Assembly (NCBI GenBank): GCA_002408185.1
Contig: DHQV01000023.1
Coordinates: 1-64,000, forward strand
Reading direction: 5' to 3'
Length of the DNA: 64,000 bases
DNA from: Deltaproteobacteria bacterium UBA5329
GTDB taxonomy: Bacteria; Desulfobacterota; Syntrophorhabdia; Syntrophorhabdales; Syntrophorhabdaceae
Positions 25,367 through 34,328 of the stretch are shown here, piece by piece; position 1 is the stretch's first letter; each line of letters begins with the position of its first letter. The translations under genes and the position numbers were made by a program. The notes beneath the pieces are model-generated. The model was given only the letters and a program-made list of their open reading frames with translations, did no database searches and was not told the origin of the DNA.

Positions 25367-26331
25367 TTGCTTTTCGGCACCGTATCCTTCTTTGATGTGT
25401 CGGGGGTGGTGTCAGTCCCTACCGGTTTGGCCGGAGCATCTTTCGCTTCAGGTTTCGCGTCCTTTGTTTCAGGCTTTGTGGCAACCGGCGCCTGTTCCTT
25501 CAACAATGCTTCATTGATGGAGATCTTTGCGTTCTTTTTAAGGTCTTCGATATATTTGTCAAGCACCTCTTTCTGTTTTTCCTGAATGAGCTGCTGTTTG
25601 ATAAATTCTTTCACTTCTGCAAAAGGGACATATTGAGGCGGCTTCGTCCCTTCCAACCGGATGATGTGATATCCGAACTGTGTCCTAGTTATCGGGCTTA
25701 TCTGTCCGACCTTTGTCAGCTTGAACGCTGCAGCCTCGTATTCAGGCAGAAGCGTGCCCTTCGGGTGAAATCCTACCTCACCGCCTGTGACCTTTGCGTT
25801 CGGGTCTATCGAATATTTCTTTGCCAGTTCGCTGAAATCTTCTCCTGCAGCAAGTTTTTCCTTGACCTGTTTTGCTTCTTCTTCCGATTTCAGGAGAATG
25901 TGGCGCGTATTGATCTCCCGCTCCTTCCGGAACTTTTCCTTATTGGCGTCGTAATACTTCTGGAGGGCTTCATCGGTTATGTTCGAGTCTGCCGTCAATC
26001 TTTTCTTGAGTAAAGATTCGATGATAAGCTGTTCTTTTATCTCTGCAAGCCTGTTCTGAAATTCCTTGTCCTGCTCTACGTTCGCTTTTTCAGCCTCTTT
26101 CAGGAGAAGCTTTTTGATGATGAGCCTGTCGAGGAAACTTTTCTTTCCGCTCTCGTTGGCAACCATCATTTTCATATTCATTGGTATCTTATCGAGTTCC
26201 TTGTTGAACTCGCTCATCGTGATCTTATCGTCGTTGATAGTGACCAGGGCCTTGCTGTCATCTTCTTTTTTGCAGGCGAAAAGACTGGTTGCTAATAACA
26301 GGCAGATCAGGCAGATCAAAGCATTTTTCAT
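25363..26331 (-). CDS. PpiC-type peptidyl-prolyl isomerase lipoprotein
   Basis: A 322-residue lipoprotein with a lipobox (SLFAC, Cys 20) and then a SurA-like helical part (VTINDDKITMSEFNKELDK). A parvulin domain is at about 140-235 (NTRHILLKSEEEAKQVKEKL, GGEVGFHPKGTLLPEYEAAA, QFGYHIIRLEG). The last 50 residues are Lys/Pro/Ala-rich and probably disordered. It should assist folding of secreted proteins at the membrane, like PrsA. It is encoded upstream of the SurA-like gene with a four-base overlap and about 115 bases after mfd. The gene order mfd-ppiC-surA is also seen in other Desulfobacterota. Confidence 0.87.
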   Translation of the reverse strand: MKNALICLICLLLATSLFACKKEDDSKALVTINDDKITMSEFNKELDKIPMNMKMMVANESGKKSFLDRLIIKKLLLKEAEKANVEQDKEFQNRLAEIKEQLIIESLLKKRLTADSNITDEALQKYYDANKEKFRKEREINTRHILLKSEEEAKQVKEKLAAGEDFSELAKKYSIDPNAKVTGGEVGFHPKGTLLPEYEAAAFKLTKVGQISPITRTQFGYHIIRLEGTKPPQYVPFAEVKEFIKQQLIQEKQKEVLDKYIEDLKKNAKISINEALLKEQAPVATKPETKDAKPEAKDAPAKPVGTDTTPDTSKKDTVPKSK

Positions 26332-26445
26332 TCAACACCCCTTAAACCATCTGTATTTTATATCAACCTATCTCAGAATGTGTCCCCGGCATGCTTGCCC
26401 CATGCGCTACAATGATGTGGATAGTCGATAAATGAGATTCTTATA

Positions 26446-29400
26446 TCACAGTGCCATGATTTCCTTCAATATATTTCTTATAAAATTCATAAGTTCGCCT
26501 TCGCTGAGGCCCGTGTTTATAACGATCTGCCCACCAGGGAGAAGTTTGACCCTTTTGCCCGTATCCGTGGCCATACCTAGGAGTTGCTGCATGTTGAGAG
26601 GTGTATTCCCGGTCACGTGAAGGGCTATCTTGTTCCTCGTCTTTTCGATCTTCCGTATCTTGAAACGGGACAGCATTGACTTCAGCGCTATGACCTCGAA
26701 AAGGTTTGCCAGCGGGGGAGGTATGGGCCCGTAACGGTCTTTCAATTCGGCCTCTAGGTCACCCAGCTCATCCTCGTGACGAACACGCGACAGGCGTTTG
26801 TACATGAGAAGCTTCTGCGTGGCGTCTTCGATGTAGGAGTCGGGAATATATGCATTTACCGGGATATTGATCTCTGTGGACACGTCTTCCTCCGGAGCTA
26901 CATCGGTGCCCGCATTCTTCAATTTATTTATCGTTTCCTCGAGCATGTCGCAGTAAAGCTCGAAGCCTATCAGATTTACGTTTCCGGATTGCTCTTTTCC
27001 GACAAGGTTTCCCGCTCCCCTTATCTCAAGGTCGTAATTCGCTATTTGAAATCCTGACCCAAGGTCGCTGAGCTCCTCGAGTATCTTGAGCCTCAAGCGG
27101 GCATCGCGTGTCAGCGCCTCCTCATCAGGGACAAGGAGGTACGCATATGCCTGCCGGGTGCTTCTTCCCACCCGGCCGCGCAACTGGTAAAGGTCTGCTA
27201 GGCCCATCCTGTGAGCGTTGTTGATGAATATCGTATTCACGTTGGATATGTCGAGCCCTGACTCGATTATGTTTGTTGAAAGGAGGATGTCATACCGTTT
27301 TTCTATAAAATCTACCATGATCTTTTCAAGTCTGCTTCCGCTCATCTGCCCGTGTGCAACGGCTATACGGGCGTCGGGAACGATATGCGCGAGGTGCTCG
27401 TAAACAACGCCTATGTTGTGGACGAAGTTATGGACGAAAAAAACCTGTCCCGATCTCTCGAGTTCATTCCGTATACCCCTCAGAACGACATTGTCGTTGA
27501 ACTTGACGACCGTTGTGCGCACTGCGTGACGGTCAAGAGGCGGCGTGTCTATGACGCTTAAGTCCCTGATTCCGGAAGTGGCCATGTAGAGCGTCCTTGG
27601 GATCGGGGTGGCGCTCATTGTCAGCACATCGACCGTTTTTCGCAGCATCTTGAGCTTCTCTTTGTGCTTTACGCCAAAACGATGCTCTTCGTCGATAACA
27701 ACCAGACCAAGATCGCGGAACGACACATCCTTCTGGAGGAGTCTGTGTGTTCCTATGATGATATCGACCTGCCCCTTCTTCAGCATTTCGGTGGTCTCAG
27801 TCTGTTGCTGCCTGGTCCTGAACCGGGACAGGACGCTGATCGCGATGGGATAATCGGAAAAGCGTTCACTGAAGGTTTTATAGTGCTGCTGCGCCAGGAC
27901 GGTTGTCGGCACGAGCACGGCTACCTGTTTCCCGTCAAGTACCGCCTTGAATGCAGCCCTCAGGGCGACTTCGGTCTTTCCGAATCCAACATCGCCGCAG
28001 ATAAGCCTGTCCATTGGTTTCGGACGCTTAAGGTCGGTCAGGACGTCATTTATGGCGTCGATCTGGCCTTCGGTCTCCTCATACTCGAACCGGGATTCCA
28101 TTTCCCTGAAAAGTTCATCTTCGGGCGGATAGCTGTGGCCTTGGGCCATTTGCCGTTCGGCATAAATTTCAAGAAGTTCCCCGGCAATATCCTCTATCTG
28201 GCGGCGTACCCTCTTCTTGGTATTGATCCATAATTTCGATCCCAGCCGGTCTATTTTCGGTTTGAATTTCTCGCTTCCAATAAACTTCTGGACTAGGTGC
28301 AGGTCTTCAACCGGAACGTAGAGCTTATCGCCGCCAAGGTATTCGATGAGGAGGAAATCTTTTGTGTAATTATTTACGGTCAGTGGAGCGATGCCCCGGT
28401 ATATGCCGATGCCATGATCGATATGCACTACCCATTCACCGGTATCCAGGTCGCGGAAGGTGGCAAGGAATTCATCCTGGCTGTCCCATTTTTTCTTGAT
28501 GACCCTCTTTTTCGGTCCTACTATGTCGTCCTCGGTGAGCACGATAATGTCGTCGGTTCTGAAGCCGCGCCTGATGGGACCTTCGATAATGCCCCATTCC
28601 CGCGTTTTTTTCGGATACCCGATCTTGGTCAGAACGGGAAATATCAGTCCGTAACTCTCGAAAATATCCTGCAGGCGCCTAGCCTGACGGTCGGTATTGG
28701 CGAAGAGATACACAAAGGGGTAATGTGACCATTCCTTCTGAAGTCTTTCACTGAGGATATGGAAAATGTGGGTTTTCTGCGCACTGAAAAGCTGCCGCAA
28801 GTCATCGTTTGAAACAGCTTTAATGACTTTAGCGTTCCCATCCGCACCGACTATCCCGGAAAAATCTATCTGGTTCGCACGGCCGATGAGCTCGGTCCAG
28901 CGTTGCCTGATCTCAGGCGTGGCGTTGCTCAGGACCTTATCTATGCAGGACGGTCCCGCGTGTGCGATCACAATGGAAGGGTCGAGGTAATCGATAATGG
29001 TTGCGGTGTCGTGGTCGGCGTCATGTTTAAGACTGCTCACAGCTATTTCCGCGATCTCTTTTTCGGATCTCTGGGTCACCGCATTGAAATGACGCAGGGA
29101 CAGTATCTGATCACCGATGAACTCGCACCTGACGGGTTTTTCGGAGGCAGGAGGAAAAAGATCGATGATGCTGCCGCGTTTGGCGTATTGCCCCGCTTCC
29201 CGCACGAGAGGTGCAAGTTCGAATCCTTTCGTGTCGAGGGCATCATGTATGTCTTCGATGAGGATCATCTGACCCACCTCGAGTCTCAGCGTCTCGTCTG
29301 ACATCGACCGGGGAGGAGGAAGGAGATGGTTGAGAGATGCCGCCGGGAATAACCCGATGAACCGTTCCTCTGCTATTATCCGATAGAGAAAGCCGGTCCT

Positions 29401-29634
29401 CCTGACCTTGTCCTCCTCTTCGAAGAAGCGGTCCTCGTAGGGTGGGAAGAATGCGACATCAGTATTTCCGTAATATGATATTTCCTCGCGCAGGAGTTCT
29501 GCAGACTCCTCTTCCTCGTAGAGAACGAGTATCTTTTTCCCGGAATGCGCAATGAGGAAAGAGATGAAGGAACCGCCCTTGCCTGTGATGTACAGGCATT
29601 CATCGGAAAGAAGATCATGGGAAGGTTTATTCAC
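26446..29634 (-). CDS. mfd: Transcription-repair coupling factor Mfd
   Basis: The 1062-residue DNA translocase removes stalled RNA polymerase and recruits UvrA. Visible domains are the UvrB-like N-terminal part (1-330), the RNA-polymerase-interacting domain (WVVHIDHGIGIYRG near 395), helicase motor domains (Walker A GDVGFGKTE near 548, DEEH near 648, SATPIPRTLYMATSG), the translocation motif (RGRVGRS) and the C-terminal TRCF domain (LKDRYGPIPPPLANLFEVIA). GTG 29634 is the only reasonable start, with a weak ribosome site. It follows a lytic transglycosylase gene by 25 bases on the same strand. The length is slightly below the E. coli protein (1148). Confidence 0.95.
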   Translation of the reverse strand: MNKPSHDLLSDECLYITGKGGSFISFLIAHSGKKILVLYEEEESAELLREEISYYGNTDVAFFPPYEDRFFEEEDKVRRTGFLYRIIAEERFIGLFPAASLNHLLPPPRSMSDETLRLEVGQMILIEDIHDALDTKGFELAPLVREAGQYAKRGSIIDLFPPASEKPVRCEFIGDQILSLRHFNAVTQRSEKEIAEIAVSSLKHDADHDTATIIDYLDPSIVIAHAGPSCIDKVLSNATPEIRQRWTELIGRANQIDFSGIVGADGNAKVIKAVSNDDLRQLFSAQKTHIFHILSERLQKEWSHYPFVYLFANTDRQARRLQDIFESYGLIFPVLTKIGYPKKTREWGIIEGPIRRGFRTDDIIVLTEDDIVGPKKRVIKKKWDSQDEFLATFRDLDTGEWVVHIDHGIGIYRGIAPLTVNNYTKDFLLIEYLGGDKLYVPVEDLHLVQKFIGSEKFKPKIDRLGSKLWINTKKRVRRQIEDIAGELLEIYAERQMAQGHSYPPEDELFREMESRFEYEETEGQIDAINDVLTDLKRPKPMDRLICGDVGFGKTEVALRAAFKAVLDGKQVAVLVPTTVLAQQHYKTFSERFSDYPIAISVLSRFRTRQQQTETTEMLKKGQVDIIIGTHRLLQKDVSFRDLGLVVIDEEHRFGVKHKEKLKMLRKTVDVLTMSATPIPRTLYMATSGIRDLSVIDTPPLDRHAVRTTVVKFNDNVVLRGIRNELERSGQVFFVHNFVHNIGVVYEHLAHIVPDARIAVAHGQMSGSRLEKIMVDFIEKRYDILLSTNIIESGLDISNVNTIFINNAHRMGLADLYQLRGRVGRSTRQAYAYLLVPDEEALTRDARLRLKILEELSDLGSGFQIANYDLEIRGAGNLVGKEQSGNVNLIGFELYCDMLEETINKLKNAGTDVAPEEDVSTEINIPVNAYIPDSYIEDATQKLLMYKRLSRVRHEDELGDLEAELKDRYGPIPPPLANLFEVIALKSMLSRFKIRKIEKTRNKIALHVTGNTPLNMQQLLGMATDTGKRVKLLPGGQIVINTGLSEGELMNFIRNILKEIMAL

Positions 29635-29659
29635 GAAAGGTCATACCAGGGATGAGATT

Positions 29660-30250
29660 CTAGGGATCGGGCAATATTACGATATTTTTATGGTATTCGC
29701 GGAGTACCAGACCGGGGAAGCCACGGGGCGAATTCATCTTCTCAGGCGTCATTGCCCGGGTCCTTCCAGGGCCCATATTGTAGGCCCGAAGTGCGATGGT
29801 GACGTCGTAGAAGCGGTGCACCAACTCGGACAAAACGCGAACCCCGATCCTTATATTGTTACCCGGATCATCGACAGTTTGATCCCCATCCCATTTTATT
29901 CCTATATCCTGTGCCACGAATTTCGCAAAAGACGGCTTGACCTGCAGGAGGCCACGTGCTCCCATCGGTGATACCGCATCGTGCTGGAAATTTGACTCCA
30001 CTTTCATCAAGGCGAGGATCAGCCGGTAATCTATACCGTATTCCCGCGATGTTGCATACAATACGCTGGATATCTCGTTCAGATGCCTTGTTTCGAGGTC
30101 TTCATTGCCGTTCCTGACGTGGGCAGCTATCCGGTGTCTTATGTTCTCTTGTTTCTTAGATCCCGAGTATACTGTCAGCAAGGGGACGACAAGACTGAGG
30201 GATACCATGATCAGAAATGCGGCAAAACGCGCCCTGTACCACGTAAGCAT
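29660..30250 (-). CDS. Small lytic transglycosylase (SLT domain)
   Basis: A 196-residue exported enzyme with a signal/anchor segment (FAAFLIMVSLSLVVPLL, about 9-26). The compact SLT domain (about 65-190) has YRLILALMKVESNF with the catalytic Glu near residue 84, SPMGARGLLQVKPSFAKF and LRAYNMGPGRT. It should cut peptidoglycan glycan strands and release anhydro-muropeptides, probably while tethered to the inner membrane. It is the first gene before mfd. It is unrelated in its N-terminal part to the larger transglycosylase at 13259. Confidence 0.85.
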   Translation of the reverse strand: MLTWYRARFAAFLIMVSLSLVVPLLTVYSGSKKQENIRHRIAAHVRNGNEDLETRHLNEISSVLYATSREYGIDYRLILALMKVESNFQHDAVSPMGARGLLQVKPSFAKFVAQDIGIKWDGDQTVDDPGNNIRIGVRVLSELVHRFYDVTIALRAYNMGPGRTRAMTPEKMNSPRGFPGLVLREYHKNIVILPDP

Positions 30251-30446
30251 TCTATTTCATACAATATATATTCCGGCCGTGTCAAACCGGGGGTGTGACC
30301 GTGGCCGCTAAGATCCTGCCTGGATCATCGTGAGGCCATGCGGGAAGCATGTCAATTTCGATCAAAGATATTTACTGAAAAACCACGGTGCATTATAATA
30401 TCTACAAAAATAACCTGATTGACCTGATCAATGTTTGGGGGGAATC

Positions 30447-32030
30447 GTGAGAACACGGCCTGGCACGTTCTTTGGAAGCGAAACGTTCGAGGCCCTTGCA
30501 GGGAATATTCCGATCGGAATCGCTCTTGTCGATCCCCACGGGAAATACCGGTACCTCAACCCTAGGTTCACGGAAATGTTCGGCTATGACCTGTCCGAGA
30601 TCCCCGATGGAAAAACCTGGTTCGAGAAGGCATATCCCGACGAGGAATACCGCGAGATCGCAAAGAACGCCTGGACGAGGGATTTTGAGTTGTCGAGGTC
30701 CGGCGAAAGGAAGCCGTGGGTCTTTTCCGTCGTGTGCAAAGATTCGAGCACGAAAACAATTCATTTCATACCGGTTCAACTCGATTCAGGCGGGACTCTT
30801 ATTGCATATGAAGACATGACCGAACGAAGAGAGACCGAAATGGAACTCACGGAAAGCGAACAAAGATACCGCAACATGTTCGACAATATTCCATTTCCGA
30901 CCTTTGTGTATGACCTCGACACCCTGAGGATCGTCGACGTGAATACTTTTACGGTCCGCAGTTATGGATACACGCGCGAGGAGATGCTGAACATGCATTT
31001 AAAGGACTTGGCTCCCGATGGGGATGTTGCAGCCCTTCTTGCCCACCCGTCTACAACAGGCGCGTCTCAGGAGAAGGTACCGTTAAGACATAGAAAGAAG
31101 GACGGCACGGTCATCGATGTGGAGATAAACGGCCATGCCCTTGAATTTCCAGGCAAAAATTACCGGATATTCTGTGCCAACGATATCACCGAGATCCGTA
31201 AGGCAAGCGTGGCATTGAAATTTACGCAATTTGCCGTGGACCGGGCCGCGGTTGGCATACTCTGGATATCGGAGAATAGCGAGATCGTTTACGGCAATAA
31301 TGAGATCTGCCGGCTCCTGGGGTATACGAGACAGGAACTGACCCGACTGAAGATCGCGGACCTGGACGCCAACAACCCGGAACAGTTCTGGATCGAAAAA
31401 AGCAAAAGGGCTCCTGACCATGAAGCGGGCGGATTTGAAACGGTCCTCAGGACGAAAGCCGGTGATTTGTTCCCAGCCGAGATCGCGGGGAATTATATGG
31501 AGTGCGAGGGCGGAGGCTATGCATGCTCTATCATTCAGAACATAACCAGCCGTAAGATAATCGAAGAATCGCTCAAAAGACGAGAAGTGGAACTGAAACT
31601 AGAGTCAAACCGTCTTCAGGAGGCGAATACGGCACTGAAGGTCCTCCTTAAACACCGCGACGACGACAGAAAAGAGCTTGGGGGCAAGCTGACCGCGAAT
31701 ATAAAGGAGCTTGTCCTGCCATATATCGATAAGATGAAGCGGGGCAGGCTGCACCCGGAGCAGATATCCTATGTCGATATCGTCGAAACGAACTTAAATG
31801 ATATCCTTTCCCCGTTCCTGCAGAAAATGTCCGTGAAATATGCCAATTTCACCTCGACGGAGATTCAGGTGGCCAACCTTATCAAAGCGGGCAAAACATC
31901 AAAAGAGATCGCTGATATTATGAACGTGTCAACCGGTACCATAGACACCCACCGTAACAATATAAGGGCCAAGCTCAATTTGAATCGCAAGAAGATAAAC
32001 CTGCGGACGTATTTAAATTCCCTGGGCTAG
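30447..32030 (+). CDS. Three-PAS LuxR-type transcriptional regulator
   Basis: A 527-residue soluble regulator with three PAS domains at about 12-125 (FEALAGNIPIGIALVDPHGK), 135-250 (YRNMFDNIPFPTFVYDLDTL) and 255-370 (FTQFAVDRAAVGILWISENS). These are followed by a coiled coil (EVELKLESNRLQEANTALKV), a conserved helical linker (VLPYIDKMKRGRLHPEQISY) and a LuxR helix-turn-helix (FTSTEIQVANLIKAGKTSKE, about 465-527). There is no kinase or receiver domain. GTG 30447 follows GGGGGGAA at good spacing; an in-frame TTG at 30435 is less likely. It is a paralogue of the regulator at 9315. Target genes are unknown, and the next gene has its own promoter. Confidence 0.82.
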   Translation: MRTRPGTFFGSETFEALAGNIPIGIALVDPHGKYRYLNPRFTEMFGYDLSEIPDGKTWFEKAYPDEEYREIAKNAWTRDFELSRSGERKPWVFSVVCKDSSTKTIHFIPVQLDSGGTLIAYEDMTERRETEMELTESEQRYRNMFDNIPFPTFVYDLDTLRIVDVNTFTVRSYGYTREEMLNMHLKDLAPDGDVAALLAHPSTTGASQEKVPLRHRKKDGTVIDVEINGHALEFPGKNYRIFCANDITEIRKASVALKFTQFAVDRAAVGILWISENSEIVYGNNEICRLLGYTRQELTRLKIADLDANNPEQFWIEKSKRAPDHEAGGFETVLRTKAGDLFPAEIAGNYMECEGGGYACSIIQNITSRKIIEESLKRREVELKLESNRLQEANTALKVLLKHRDDDRKELGGKLTANIKELVLPYIDKMKRGRLHPEQISYVDIVETNLNDILSPFLQKMSVKYANFTSTEIQVANLIKAGKTSKEIADIMNVSTGTIDTHRNNIRAKLNLNRKKINLRTYLNSLG

Positions 32031-32033
32031 GGT

Positions 32034-32064
32034 ACATAATATAGAGATGATATCTATATTATGT
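32034..32064 (+). terminator. AT-rich perfect hairpin after the PAS-LuxR gene
   Basis: ACATAATATAGA and TCTATATTATGT form a 12-bp perfect stem with a 7-base loop, starting four bases after the stop codon. It lacks a T-run and is AT-rich, so it is a weak terminator or a 3' stabilising hairpin. Confidence 0.45.
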
Positions 32065-32156
32065 CTCTATAAATTACACAGTTTTCTTTTGTCGTACTTT
32101 GATATACTATACCTCCAACATGACCGTACAAATCACGCCTTTAAGTTGCTTGACTT

Positions 32157-32456
32157 CCAATAGCGAAGCCCCGTGTAAGAGCTTGCGCAATAAAATTTGC
32201 TGTTTACTCTGCAGATCAAGCTTCCCAAGAGACAAAAGTCATCCCCCCGACTGTTTCTAGAACAAGTTTAAGGGGCTTCGCTATCTATTTTCTTAGCTCA
32301 CATCGCCCCAACCATGAATGTAATCCATGGGGCCTCCCCTCTCGCTTACGATGTAAACCGCTTAAAACCAGGGTACAGTGAGATGCGTGAGTCCTCCTCG
32401 CTACTCACTCATTACTTCTTACGACAAGACCTTTCACGCTGCCGACAGCATGAGTG
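32157..32456. ncRNA. Multi-stem structured element, possible mobile-element or regulatory RNA
   Basis: Nested complementary arms lie in this protein-free gap. A perfect 13-bp outer stem (32160-32172 with 32272-32284) closes 99 bases that contain AGCTTG/CAAGCT (32180-32185, 32217-32222) and a bulged 10-bp hairpin (32228-32240 with 32249-32258). A second unit has ACATCG/CGATGT (32300-32305, 32349-32354) enclosing GCCC..CATG/CATG..GGGC. A third has GTGAGT/ACTCAC (32387-32392, 32403-32408) and CACTCAT/ATGAGTG (32406-32412, 32450-32456). The aspS promoter lies downstream, so this is not the aspS leader. On the minus strand the layout recalls the RNAs associated with IscB/TnpB-type transposons, but no such protein is present. 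Strand and function are unproven. Confidence 0.5.
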
Positions 32457-32505
32457 ATCAGCATGTCAATGACTGGGTCTGTGGCGGCTAAAAACCGTAG
32501 ATACC

Positions 32506-32534
32506 TTGACTTATCAACGATTTAACACTATAAT
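32506..32534 (+). promoter_or_regulatory. Near-consensus sigma-70 promoter of aspS
   Basis: TTGACT and TATAAT are separated by exactly 17 bases. Transcription would start near 32541, giving a leader of about 20 bases before the GTG start, with GGAGG at good spacing. Confidence 0.75.
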
Positions 32535-32560
32535 AGTTCACTTTTTTTGGAGGCTCTTTT

Positions 32561-34312
32561 GTGAGAGATACCTATTGCGGAACGCTTCGTAAGGCTGATG
32601 TGGACAGGACGGTGACCCTTGCAGGATGGGTCTTCAGACGGCGTGACCATGGAGGGTTGATATTTGCCGATTTGCGTGACGTGACCGGCATCGTACAGAT
32701 CGTATTCTCGCCCGAGATATCAAAAGAAGCCCATGAGCGGGCGGGCGATATACGTAGCGAATACGTGCTCAAAGTCACGGGGGCTGTCCGGCCGAGGCCT
32801 GCAGAGACGGAAAATCTCCATCTCCCCACCGGTGAGATCGAGGTATATGTATCTGACTTCGAGGTCCTCAATACATGCCGGGTGTTGCCGTTCCAGCTCG
32901 ATGATGAGGACATCAATGAAGCTATGCGCTTGAAATACCGCTACCTGGACATGAGGCGTCCCGAAATGCAGAAGGTGTTTATCGAACGGAGCAAGGCCTA
33001 CAAGGTAACGAGGGACTACCTTACCTCCCGGGGCTTTTACGAATTCGAGACCCCGCTTCTGACAAGGAGCACTCCTGAAGGGGCGCGCGACTTCATTGTT
33101 CCTAGCAGGCTTAACACGACCATGTTCTATGCACTCCCGCAATCTCCCCAGCTATTCAAGCAGCTCCTCATGATGAGCGGTTTCGAGAGATATTTCCAGA
33201 TCGCGCGCTGTTTCCGGGATGAGGACTTAAGGGCCGACAGGCAGCCGGAATTCACGCAGATTGACATAGAGATGAGCTTCGTGACACGTGAAGACGTTCT
33301 CCAAGTAAACGAAGGGCTCGTCATCACCCTGTACGAGGCCTTGAAAGGCAAGAAGCCACCGGAGGTCCCGTTTCCCCGGATGACCTTCACCGAAGCGATG
33401 GAAAAGTACGGCAGCGACAAGCCGGACCTTCGGTTCGACCTCACATTGACGGACCTCACGCCGATCCTTGTCAATACAGAGTTCGGCGTGTTCAAGAAAA
33501 CGATAGGATCGGGGGGAAAGGTCAAGGCGCTGGCCATCAAAGGCAAGACATTGTCCCGTAAAGACCTCGATGTGGCCGTGGAAACGGCGAGAGAGCTCGG
33601 TTCCGGCGGTCTTATATGGATGCGCAGGGATGCCCAGGGGTTGCAGTCACCCGTGGTGAAGTTCCTGAATGAGGAAGAAAAGTCGCAGGTCATATCCGAA
33701 CTCGGTCTCGAGCCGGGCGATGTCGCTTTCATGATGGCCGACAAACCGCTCAAGGTAAGTGACCTCATGGGCAGGTTCCGTCTTTACCTGGGTGAAAAAT
33801 ACGGCCTGATAGACAAGGGCCTGGACAAGTTCCTCTGGGTCATCGATTTTCCGCTCCTAGAGTACAGTGATGAGGAAAAACGGTACGTGGCGCGGCACCA
33901 CCCCTTCACGTCGCCCAAGGAACCGCTGGTCGGTTTTGATGGGGACTACGAGTCGGTTCTGGCCAATGCCTACGATCTTGTCTTTAATGGCGTCGAGCTG
34001 GGGGGTGGCAGTATCAGGAACCACAGGACCGAAGACCAGGCGGAGATGTTCCGGCTTCTCAACATAAAGGAGGACGAGGCGGCTGACAAGTTCGGCTTCC
34101 TTCTCGAAGCGCTCGAAATGGGTGCACCTCCCCACGGCGGCATCGCATTCGGTTTTGACCGCATCATCATGATGTTTCTCGGTCTTTCGAGCATAAGGGA
34201 CGTCATTGCCTTTCCGAAGACGCAGAAAGGCTCATGCCTTCTGACCGGTGCCCCGTCAAGGGTAGCGCAACGCCAGCTGGCGGAGTTAAAGATAAGGACT
34301 ATCGTGGATTGA
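32561..34312 (+). CDS. aspS: Aspartyl-tRNA synthetase
   Basis: A 583-residue class IIb synthetase that charges tRNA-Asp. An N-terminal anticodon-binding OB domain (GWVFRRRDHGGLIFADLRDV) is followed by the catalytic core: motif 2 (FRDEDLRADRQPEFTQIDIE), a bacterial GAD insertion (about 280-420), and motif 3 (GGIAFGFDRIIMMFLG). The start is GTG 32561 with GGAGG six to ten bases upstream, driven by a near-perfect promoter. Whether it is discriminating or also charges tRNA-Asn cannot be judged by eye. It is the first gene of a long same-strand series reaching tyrS. Confidence 0.95.
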   Translation: MRDTYCGTLRKADVDRTVTLAGWVFRRRDHGGLIFADLRDVTGIVQIVFSPEISKEAHERAGDIRSEYVLKVTGAVRPRPAETENLHLPTGEIEVYVSDFEVLNTCRVLPFQLDDEDINEAMRLKYRYLDMRRPEMQKVFIERSKAYKVTRDYLTSRGFYEFETPLLTRSTPEGARDFIVPSRLNTTMFYALPQSPQLFKQLLMMSGFERYFQIARCFRDEDLRADRQPEFTQIDIEMSFVTREDVLQVNEGLVITLYEALKGKKPPEVPFPRMTFTEAMEKYGSDKPDLRFDLTLTDLTPILVNTEFGVFKKTIGSGGKVKALAIKGKTLSRKDLDVAVETARELGSGGLIWMRRDAQGLQSPVVKFLNEEEKSQVISELGLEPGDVAFMMADKPLKVSDLMGRFRLYLGEKYGLIDKGLDKFLWVIDFPLLEYSDEEKRYVARHHPFTSPKEPLVGFDGDYESVLANAYDLVFNGVELGGGSIRNHRTEDQAEMFRLLNIKEDEAADKFGFLLEALEMGAPPHGGIAFGFDRIIMMFLGLSSIRDVIAFPKTQKGSCLLTGAPSRVAQRQLAELKIRTIVD

Positions 34313-34328
34313 TCCGTGTTCGAGGGTT

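Noticed and set aside
32157..32290. Retron msr-msd because of the flanking inverted repeats
   Set aside because: No reverse transcriptase is encoded nearby.
32100..32560. T-box leader controlling aspS
   Set aside because: The T-box core sequence is absent, and a near-consensus promoter places the aspS transcript start after the folded region.
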